Positions 1 through 5,054 of a DNA stretch of 9,376 bases are shown here, in pieces. The notes beneath the pieces were generated by a model, which saw only the letters and a program-made list of their open reading frames with translations, was not told the origin of the DNA and did no database searches. Both the position numbers and the translations under genes were made by a program. How positions within the stretch are numbered: the first letter of the stretch is position 1; each line of letters begins with the position of its first letter. Source of the DNA: an uncultured Desulfobacterales bacterium (lineage in GTDB: Bacteria > Desulfobacterota > Desulfobacteria > Desulfobacterales > JAFDCJ01); NCBI GenBank assembly GCA_945787595.1, contig CALZJV010000454.1:1-9376 (forward strand). Reading direction: 5' to 3'.

Positions 1-516
1 GGCTTTAATTGGGATATTTTCAATTACGGACGGATTACCAATCAGGTTCGCGTGGAGGACGCCCGGTTCCAGGAACTGGCAGTCAATTATGAAGATACCG
101 TCATCCGGGCTGCCCAGGAAGTGGAAGACGCCATGGTCGAATTTCTGCGGTCCCAGGACGCCGTTTTAGACCTGGCAGATGCGGTCAAAGCTTCTAAACG
201 TTCGGTGGATCTTTCCATGATCCAGTACCGGGAAGGGCTGGTCGACTACCAACGGGTGTTGGACACCCAGCGCTTTCTAACCGAACTACAGGATGATTTG
301 GTGTTTACCGCCGGATCGGTGGGTCAAAATCTGGTGGCCATTTACAGGTCTCTGGGCGGTGGATGGGGCATCCGCGAGGGCAAAGATTTTGTATCCGCGG
401 GTATCAAAGAGGAAATGGCGCAGCGAACGAACTGGGGTGGCATGTTGTCTCCGGACAAAACAGAATATCCGCCGTCGCAGGAGGTCAAAGCAGTTTTTCA
501 CCGGCCGGACTGGTAA
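1..516 (+). CDS. TolC-family outer-membrane efflux protein, C-terminal part (5' end outside window)
   Basis: The frame is open from base 1, so the visible 171 codons are the end of a longer gene; the ATG at position 52 is internal. The sequence starts with a W-D-I-F-N-Y-G-R-I stretch, followed by long amphipathic helices rich in Ala, Gln, Glu and Val, and then YREGLVDYQRVLDTQR (about residues 76-91 of the visible part). That is the usual pattern of the second outer-membrane-efflux repeat in TolC/OprM/CusC-type channels, where the helices form the periplasmic tunnel. Such proteins export small molecules together with an inner-membrane pump and a periplasmic adaptor, which would be expected upstream and outside the window. 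The last 50 or so residues after the GGGWG turn form a polar tail ending in TAA at 514-516. The family call is firm; the substrate cannot be inferred. A functional link to the downstream lipid transporter is not shown. Confidence 0.88.
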   Translation, partial: GFNWDIFNYGRITNQVRVEDARFQELAVNYEDTVIRAAQEVEDAMVEFLRSQDAVLDLADAVKASKRSVDLSMIQYREGLVDYQRVLDTQRFLTELQDDLVFTAGSVGQNLVAIYRSLGGGWGIREGKDFVSAGIKEEMAQRTNWGGMLSPDKTEYPPSQEVKAVFHRPDW

Positions 517-536
517 TTCGGGTTGCGGGGAAGACG

Positions 537-571
537 GGCATAGAGCATGGGGCATAGCGCATAGAGCAGAG
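537..571. repeat. CATAG-type low-complexity module, copy 1
   Basis: This is a run of units of the form GGCATAG / AGCATGG / CGCATAG / AGCAGAG starting 21 bases after the TolC stop. The same module occurs at 7213-7268, in inverted orientation at 7509-7556, and as a degraded version near 9069-9110. Open frames across it translate to repetitive His/Ala/Cys/Pro peptides and are not genes. Confidence 0.75.
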
Positions 572-575
572 TTTT

Positions 576-762
576 GAATGCGGAATTCGGAATGGGGAAT
601 TCGGAATGAAGTAAAGAGAAGTTAGGAAGGTGGGAAGCTGAGAAGCTGAAAGCTCAAGGCTCAAAGCAACAAGACGACGGTTGATTGGTTGATATAAAAC
701 TCAGCAAACGTAATCAACTTCGTCAACTCAATCATCCCAATCATCTTAACCCATAAACGGAC
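576..762 (+). repeat. Composite intergenic repeat, copy 1
   Basis: Three blocks follow one another: a GGAAT-rich block (about 576-608), a GAAGCTGAGAAGCTGAAAGCTCAA block (about 609-675), and a GTTGATT/AATCAAC block (679-762) containing a short inverted repeat. The whole series recurs in the same order and orientation at 4683-4977. Exact shared stretches include 18 nt (602-619 = 4709-4726) and 19 nt (629-647 = 4736-4754). A copy without the last block is at 7274-7371. The module fills most of the 375-bp spacer between the TolC gene and the next gene. The remaining part, 763-891, holds no clear repeat or convincing promoter. Confidence 0.85.
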
Positions 763-891
763 CTAACTATTTAAATTTACAAATTGACAGCCTGTTCCGT
801 TAAATTCCGAATGACTATTTAACCGGTACGAAGCTCATTTCAATGGGACGAATTAGCCGAAACCAGGGGGCAAGCTGAAAGGGAAATTTCC

Positions 892-1443
892 ATGACCCAG
901 GAATTTGACGCCAAAAAAAGTTATCTTGCTGTCAAAGCCAGTGAGAAGATGGTCGCATTTGCCGGCTTTATAACTCCTCTCGAAGAAAACGGCAAAACGA
1001 AAGAGGGGGTCGTTAAAATATCTTCCTTTGACCGCCCCTATGGCGGAGGCCATTTGACATTGACCTTTATTGTGGATAGAGGACCTGATGAAGCGCTTAT
1101 AGATAAACATCAACGGTTGTGCGATAACCTTACGGAAGATACTCTCAGACCGCTGCTGGAGAAGGGATTTGAAAGGATGGTCAAAGTTGACCTGGATTCT
1201 CTAGAAAAAAGCAAGGGTTGGTATATAGAGGAAATTAATGTGTATTTCCGCACTGTGCAGGGTCGGAAAAAAGTTTTGATTGAAGAACAGCTTTTTCCGG
1301 CTATTGAAAAACTTCTTGCCTGCACGTTTGAACCGGTGGAATGGTGGCCGGAAGGCAGAAACACACAAACACCGGAGCAAAAGGAGATCGAAGGGCATAT
1401 TTCTCTGAGGGAGCTTTTCAGAAAATGGTTCGGAACAGGATAG
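892..1443 (+). CDS. Hypothetical protein of unknown family, 183 aa
   Basis: This open frame starts at an ATG preceded by an A-rich Shine-Dalgarno-like AAGGGAAA (879-886) at suitable spacing and ends at TAG 1441-1443. The protein has no signal peptide, lipobox or membrane segment, so it is probably cytoplasmic. The first half looks like a beta-rich domain (ITPLEENGK...VVKISSFDRPYGGGHLTLTFIVDRG). The second half is mixed helix and strand with many charged residues (KVLIEEQLFPAIEKLLACTFEPVEWWPEG, about 126-155) and an amphipathic end (LRELFRKWFG). I do not recognise a family or catalytic motif. Codon use resembles that of neighbouring genes, and the competing frames on the other strand have no comparable start signal, so I take it as real. 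It stands alone, flanked on both sides by repeat-filled spacers, and no operon partner can be named. Confidence 0.72.
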   Translation: MTQEFDAKKSYLAVKASEKMVAFAGFITPLEENGKTKEGVVKISSFDRPYGGGHLTLTFIVDRGPDEALIDKHQRLCDNLTEDTLRPLLEKGFERMVKVDLDSLEKSKGWYIEEINVYFRTVQGRKKVLIEEQLFPAIEKLLACTFEPVEWWPEGRNTQTPEQKEIEGHISLRELFRKWFGTG

Positions 1444-1475
1444 GGGTTGGCATATTCAACCGAAAGTGATCGGCT

Positions 1476-1675
1476 TCAGGTTCAGGGTTCAGCCTCGCCG
1501 CTGGCCTGAAAAGCGGCCAGTTTGATCGAATAGAAAACTTAACGAAATGCAATTCTATTTTTTTGACAGGATCAACAGAATGGACAGGATATAGTTATAC
1601 TAAAACAAAATTATCCTGATAATCCTGTAAATCCTGTCGAAATTAATGAAGTTTCATACGAGGGTTCAAAGATTT
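1476..1675. repeat. GGCC-hairpin repeat, copy alpha, carrying an inserted palindromic element
   Basis: It begins with AGGTTCAGGGTTCAGCC, followed by a stem CTGGCC (1501-1506) / GGCCAG (1515-1520) with an A-rich loop, then TTTGATCGA and, after the 82-bp element at 1561-1642, the end block ATGAAGTTTCATACGAGGG (about 1647-1665). The first part matches 3484-3545, and the hairpin plus end block match 3708-3790, where they are separated by only about 36 nt instead of about 126. The hairpin has no U-run after it, so it does not look like a standard terminator. The following stretch, 1676-1863, holds nothing I recognise. Confidence 0.7.
1561..1642. repeat. 82-bp palindromic CCTGTC element, MITE-like
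   Basis: The ends TTTTGACAGGAT (1561-1572) and ATCCTGTCGAAA (1631-1642) are inverted repeats matching at 11 of 12 positions. Inside, the left arm repeats GACAGGAT twice (18-nt period), and the right arm repeats ATCCTG three times with a 9-nt period. The RNA or single strand could fold into a long imperfect hairpin. No coding capacity. It lies inside the larger repeat at 1476-1675. I recall similar ATCCTGTAAATCCTG spacers from other environmental genomes, but cannot check this here. Confidence 0.7.
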
Positions 1676-1863
1676 TAAAATGCTGATTTCCGTAACTTTA
1701 TATTCCATTGGTTGGATTGGCCTCTTTCTCCCATTGGGTGAAACATGGAATTCGACCCGATTGACGCGTAATTCGATTGTTAAAGACCAATTAAGGCACT
1801 TTAACTGGGAACCTTGAACGTTGAACCGCTCAACCCGAGGTCAATTAATGGGATATCGGAATA

Positions 1864-1933
1864 GGAGGTTTATTCTATCACGATAATTGTAATTTAAACC
1901 TCGCTTTAATATTCACCTTCCGAGGAGGTGCAC
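1864..1933 (+). promoter_or_regulatory. Possible structured leader with two Shine-Dalgarno-like copies before the STAS gene
   Basis: AGGAGGT occurs at 1864-1870 with no start codon at usable distance, and again at 1923-1929, where it serves the ATG at 1934 with a 4-5 nt gap. The first copy lies in a perfect 8-bp inverted repeat, GAGGTTTA (1865-1872) with TAAACCTC (1895-1902). The second copy can pair in two ways: CCTCG (1899-1903) with CGAGG (1921-1925), or CACCT (1914-1918) with AGGTG (1926-1930). The first of these pairings competes with the upstream stem, which would permit a switch that hides or frees the ribosome-binding site. The pairings are seen in the sequence; regulation is inference. 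No convincing sigma-70 promoter was found. Confidence 0.35.
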
Positions 1934-2299
1934 ATGCAGCTAAAAGTCAAATCAACCTCAAAACGGTCGGGGGTTGTTGTCGTATCCCCCATCGGCGCCA
2001 TTAACGCCAATACCTATAGCGTTCTGGAAGAAAAGGTCGATGAAATTTTAAAAAGCCCGCCGGATGTCATCACCTTCGACATGGAATTTACCGACTACAT
2101 CAGCAGCGCAGGCATCCGGGTGCTGTTGAAAACCAAAAAGGCCATGAAAGCAACCAATGGCAGGATTGCTTTTATAAATCTCCAGCCTCAAATTCGAAAA
2201 GTATTTGATATCCTCAAAGCTATTCCGACGCTTGAGGTGTTCGCCAACATCCAGGAATTGGACGAATATTTAGATTTAATGCAAAAGAAGGTACGGTAG
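1934..2299 (+). CDS. Stand-alone STAS-domain protein (MlaB-like or anti-sigma-factor antagonist), 121 aa
   Basis: This is a single STAS domain spanning nearly the whole protein. It shows the opening strand GVVVVSPIGAINANT (about 13-27), the central VITFDMEFTDYISSAGIRVLL (about 45-65) and the later IAFINLQPQIRKVFDI. In YISSAG (55-60), Ser58 aligns with the phosphorylated serine of SpoIIAA, so phospho-regulation by an anti-sigma kinase is possible. STAS proteins also occur in MlaFEDB-type lipid transporters, where MlaB binds and stabilises the ATPase. Here the gene heads a transporter cluster and ends only 4 bp before the permease, so translation is probably coupled. I chose ATG 1934 rather than GTG 1928 because AGGAGGT (1923-1929) overlaps the GTG and is well placed for the ATG. 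The STAS family call is sure; whether it acts on the transporter or on sigma-factor control is open. Confidence 0.88.
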   Translation: MQLKVKSTSKRSGVVVVSPIGAINANTYSVLEEKVDEILKSPPDVITFDMEFTDYISSAGIRVLLKTKKAMKATNGRIAFINLQPQIRKVFDILKAIPTLEVFANIQELDEYLDLMQKKVR

Positions 2300-2303
2300 G
2301 ATA

Positions 2304-3476
2304 TTGCCGCAGAATAAAATTAAAAATTCAGTCATAGAAGATATCGCCCAAACCGGTGAAATCAGCTCCGATCGCCAGGCCAAGGACAGCTTGCGTCTGC
2401 GACTCAAGGGCAGTTGGGAAATCGGAGCGCATTTTCCTTCAGCCGATGTCGTTCAAAAGCAGATAGAGTCGTCCGGTGCCATCCGGCGGATCGGATTCAA
2501 TACGGACGACTTGACCGGTTGGGACAGCGGCCTGCTGACGGTTTTAATAAGAATTAGCGATTATTGTTCAAAGAAAAATATTGTTTTCGACAAGGGTGGT
2601 TTGCCGGAGGGTGTCGGAAGACTAATTGCCCTGGCCACGGCCGTCCCGGAAAGAAAAGGAGCTCGCAAAGAAGCCGTCCATGAACCCTTTTTTCCCCGTG
2701 TCGGATCAGCGGCCGTCGATATGTGGCAGTCTACCCGTGAGTTACTGGCCTTTATCGGAGAGGCGTCTATCGCATTTTTAAAGTTTCTGGCGGGAAAGGC
2801 AAGTTTTCGTCGCAGTGATTTTTTCCAGTTCATCCAGCAATGCGGCGCCGATGCACTGCCCATCGTTACCCTGATCAGTCTTTTAGTCGGCTTAATCCTG
2901 GCCTTTATCGGAGCCGTCCAACTGATGATGTTCGGCGCCCAGGTTTATGTGGCCGATTTGGTGGGCATTGCCATGGTACGCGTTATGGGGGCTGTCATGG
3001 TTGGAATTGTGATGGCGGGCCGCACCGGAGCGGCCTTTGCCGCCCAGTTGGGAACCATGCAGGGCAACGAGGAGATCGATGCCTTAAAAACCATGGGTGT
3101 GTCCCCCATGGAATTTCTGGTATTGCCGCGGATGCTGGCCCTGGTTCTGATGATGCCGCTGCTGTGTGTCTATGCCGATTTAATGGGTGTGCTTGGCGGC
3201 CTGATCGTCGGTGTCGGTGCACTCGATATCGGTTTGTTACAGTATATCAATCAGACAAAGGCCGCACTGAAGTTGAGCTTCTTTTTTATCGGAATTATTC
3301 ATGCCACTATTTTCGGAGTGCTGGTGGCCCTGGCCGGGTGTCTCAGGGGAATGCAGTGCGGCCGGAGTGCTTCGGCGGTAGGGGATGCAACCACCTCGGC
3401 GGTGGTCACCTCGATTGTAGCCATCATCGTCGCCACGGGGTTAATCACCGTGATATGCAATGTGCTGGGGATATAA
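2304..3476 (+). CDS. mlaE: MlaE-type ABC lipid transporter permease with N-terminal STAS-like domain, 390 aa
   Basis: This is the inner-membrane permease of an MCE/Mla lipid ABC transporter, which moves phospholipids between the inner membrane and the periplasmic MCE protein. Residues about 25-115 form a degenerate STAS-like domain (DLTGWDSGLLTVL, about 68-80). Residues about 135-390 are the permease domain with several hydrophobic segments (ALPIVTLISLLVGLILAFIGA, MVRVMGAVMVGIVMAGRTGAAFAA, MLALVLMMPLLCVYADLMGVLGG and a final VVTSIVAIIVATGLITVI). The conserved coupling element EEIDALKTMGVSPMEFLVLPR lies at about 256-276 and would contact the ATPase. At 390 aa it is longer than the roughly 260-aa E. 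coli MlaE because of the STAS part, an arrangement also seen in other bacterial permeases of this family. The start is TTG 2304, 4 bp after the STAS stop, with GAAGG upstream; an ATG start without loss of domain is not available. It is followed by 440 bp of repeats before the ATPase gene. Confidence 0.93.
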   Translation: MPQNKIKNSVIEDIAQTGEISSDRQAKDSLRLRLKGSWEIGAHFPSADVVQKQIESSGAIRRIGFNTDDLTGWDSGLLTVLIRISDYCSKKNIVFDKGGLPEGVGRLIALATAVPERKGARKEAVHEPFFPRVGSAAVDMWQSTRELLAFIGEASIAFLKFLAGKASFRRSDFFQFIQQCGADALPIVTLISLLVGLILAFIGAVQLMMFGAQVYVADLVGIAMVRVMGAVMVGIVMAGRTGAAFAAQLGTMQGNEEIDALKTMGVSPMEFLVLPRMLALVLMMPLLCVYADLMGVLGGLIVGVGALDIGLLQYINQTKAALKLSFFFIGIIHATIFGVLVALAGCLRGMQCGRSASAVGDATTSAVVTSIVAIIVATGLITVICNVLGI

Positions 3477-3483
3477 AGGTGGA

Positions 3484-3545
3484 AGGTTCAGGGTTCAGCC
3501 CAGCCGCCAGCCAAAAAAACGGCCGGTCAAATCGAAAAAGAAACT
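3484..3545. repeat. GGCC-hairpin repeat, copy beta (degenerate)
   Basis: AGGTTCAGGGTTCAGCC is followed by a GCCGCCAGCC...ACGGCCGGTCAAATCGAA segment. This corresponds to 1476-1530, but the stem bases have diverged and pair poorly. It begins a few bases after the permease stop, at the left end of the 3477-3916 spacer. Confidence 0.65.
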
Positions 3546-3549
3546 GATG

Positions 3550-3591
3550 AACGTCGAACATCGAACGTCCAACATCGAACGTCGAATGAAT
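3550..3591. repeat. 14-bp tandem repeat, three units
   Basis: The units AACGTCGAACATCG (3550-3563), AACGTCCAACATCG (3564-3577) and AACGTCGAATGAAT (3578-3591) follow each other directly. An inverted relative is at 7404-7434. Translated on the minus strand it gives the FDVRCWTFDVRR-type peptide often seen in spurious gene calls. There are no spacers between units, so it is not a CRISPR. Confidence 0.85.
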
Positions 3592-3680
3592 GTATTCTGT
3601 CTGTTTTAAAAAAGATTTCGCGAAGCGATTCCATCCTTCGTCCTTCGCTATTCGTTATTCTGCGGTTCGCTTTTTTATTT

Positions 3681-3790
3681 TCGTGTAGTTTCACACGAGC
3701 GGCGCTGCTGGCCAAAAAGCGGCCAGTTTAATCAGAAAAAAACTACAATTTTGTAATAAATGATGAAGTTTCATACGAGGGTTCAGAGGT
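3681..3790. repeat. GGCC-hairpin repeat, copy gamma, with a second hairpin at its left end
   Basis: TCGTGT (3681-3686) and ACACGA (3693-3698) form a perfect 6-bp stem around AGTTTC. CTGGCC (3708-3713) and GGCCAG (3721-3726) form a second stem with loop AAAAAGC. About 36 nt later comes ATGAAGTTTCATACGAGGG (from about 3764), identical to the block at about 1647. This copy lacks the 82-bp insertion of copy alpha. Upstream, 3592-3680 holds only a weak GCGAAG (3620-3625) / CTTCGC (3643-3648) pair. Confidence 0.7.
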
Positions 3791-3830
3791 TCAAGGTTCC
3801 TTGAATAAGTGTCAGGATTTAATCGGTTTC

Positions 3831-3887
3831 AGGTGTCAGTGTTCAGGTTTCAGCTCGATCAATTCTGACACCAGACACCAGACACCT
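3831..3887. repeat. GTGTCAG/CTGACAC inverted-repeat module
   Basis: AGGTGTC (3831-3837) pairs with GACACCT (3881-3887), and TGTCAG (3834-3839) with CTGACA (3865-3870). Both arms are made of short reiterated units (GTTCAGGTTTCAG, ACCAGACACCAGACACC). It lies about 30 bases before the ATPase start. There is no T-run, so it is not an obvious terminator. The motif resembles the TGTCAGA units near 9000. Confidence 0.6.
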
Positions 3888-3916
3888 AAACCCATGGGCT
3901 TGTAGAGCTTATATCA

Positions 3917-4679
3917 TTGAAATTGGAAAAAATAATTTTGCCGGAAAGTATAAAAAATAAAAAAGCCCATATCAGCGTCAAGGACCTCACCATGGCTTAC
4001 GGAAGCTTTGTGGTTCAACGGGACCTCACGTTTACGATCAACCGCGGCGATATTTTTATCATCATGGGCGGCAGCGGGTGCGGTAAAAGTACGCTGATGC
4101 GCCATATGGTCGGGTTGAAGGCGCCGGCCAAGGGGCAGGTTTTCTATGATGACGTCAGCTTTTGGGATTATGCGAAAAATCGGCATATCATACCAGAGTG
4201 GTGCGTTGTTCAGCTCCATGACCCTGGCAGAAAACATTGCGCTCCCGCTGCAGCAATATACGGATTTAAATCCGGCTCAAATCCTCGAAATCGTAGCCCT
4301 GAAGCTTTCCCTGGTCGGCCTGGCGGGGTTTGAGGATTACTATCCGTCCGAAATTAGCGGCGGTATGCAAAAGCGGGTCGGTCTGGCCCGGGCCATCGCA
4401 TTGGACCCCGAGATCGTGTTCTTTGACGAGCCGTCCGCAGGACTGGATCCCATCAGTGCCCGGCTGCTGGATGATCTGATTCTTGAACTCAGTGAAAGCC
4501 TGGGAGCCACCGTGGTCATCGTCACCCACGAACTGGCGAGCATCTTTGCCATCGGCAATAACTCGGTGTTCCTGGACCCGGAGGCAAAAACGATGATCGC
4601 ACAGGGCGATCCCAAAAAATTGCTGGCGGAATCGAAAGATCCGACGGTTCATAAATTCTTAACGAGAGGAGAAGGATAG
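3917..4679 (+). pseudogene. mlaF: MlaF-type ABC transporter ATPase, reading frame broken by a probable ~26-nt internal deletion
   Basis: The ATPase that would power the MlaE/MlaD lipid transporter is present in two frames. Frame A starts at TTG 3917 (weak ribosome-binding site) and carries HISVKDLTMAYG and the Walker A motif GGSGCGKST (residues 51-59), up to FYDDVSFWD. After about 4168 it loses similarity and runs to a stop at 4331-4333. The rest is one frame over (codons starting at 4170): MRKIGISYQSGALFSSMTLAENIALPL (Q-loop), then the signature SEISGGMQKR (about 4350), Walker B IVFFDEPSAGLDP and the switch histidine in VTHE, ending at TAG 4677-4679. Compared with E. coli MlaF, 8-9 residues are missing between the two halves. 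With the frame change this fits a loss of about 26 nt; restored length would be about 262 aa, normal for the family. An internal start at ATG 4146 (AGG at 4137-4139) could yield a 3' product lacking Walker A. A sequence error is possible but less likely with residues missing. Confidence 0.85.
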
Positions 4680-4682
4680 GTT

Positions 4683-4977
4683 GAATGGGGAAGTGGGAAT
4701 GGGGAATGCGGAATGAAGTAAAGAGAGGTTAGGAGGGTGGGAAGCTGAGAAGCTCAAAGCTGAAAACTTAAGGCTCAAAGCGACAAGACGATGGTTGACT
4801 GAGTTGAGTAGTTGATTAGAAAAAAGTTAAGGTTGATTGGTTGAGTTGTTGATTAGTTGATTAAGGTGGATGGATTATATCCATTTAAACCCGTCAACCT
4901 ATTCAACTCAATTTACCCAATAAACTTAATCAACCTAATTAACTCGATCATCCCAATAATTTTAATCCATCTAAATG
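4683..4977 (+). repeat. Composite intergenic repeat, copy 2 (longest), with large imperfect hairpin
   Basis: It has the same block order as 576-762: the GGAAT block, the GAAGCTGAGAAGCT block, then GTTGATT units. Here the last block is expanded into an imperfect inverted repeat of roughly 80 nt per arm centred on the perfect palindrome ATGGAT-TAT-ATCCAT (4870-4884). The right arm ends in AACTCGATCATCCCAATAATTTTAATCCAT, which matches the end of copy 1 at about 725-752. It starts 3 bases after the ATPase stop and fills most of the 375 bp before the MCE gene. No convincing promoter was found in 4978-5054. Confidence 0.85.
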
Positions 4978-5054
4978 TTGCCAATTTCTTTATACTACTA
5001 TGCAGCAGGTAGTTTGACCTATATTTCAATGCATATTTCAAGGACAAATAACTC

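Noticed and set aside
784..812. TTGACA as a promoter -35 box for the 892 gene
   Set aside because: At 17-nt spacing the -10 position reads CCGAAT, lacking the key T and A bases.
1501..1520. Rho-independent terminator at the GGCC hairpins (also 3708-3726)
   Set aside because: Stems are short and followed by only three T residues before mixed sequence.
1563..1600. TTGACA followed by TATAGT as a promoter
   Set aside because: The spacer would be 21 nt and the TTGACA is part of the palindromic repeat end.
1928..1930. GTG as start of the STAS gene
   Set aside because: It overlaps the AGGAGGT ribosome-binding site itself; the ATG at 1934 has correct spacing.
2840..3547. 235-codon plus-strand frame inside the permease gene
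   Set aside because: It is a shadow frame, rich in Gly, Cys and Arg, while the other frame holds the conserved MlaE motifs.
3550..3591. CRISPR-like array
   Set aside because: Units are directly adjacent with no unique spacers, and no cas genes are nearby.
3527..3715. Minus-strand open frame giving FDVRCWTFDVRR-type peptide
   Set aside because: It is a translation of the 14-bp tandem repeat, with no start signal or protein-like composition.
4166..4180. Programmed ribosomal frameshift in mlaF
   Set aside because: There is no clear slippery heptamer or stop-codon context at the junction, and residues are missing, which frameshifting would not explain.
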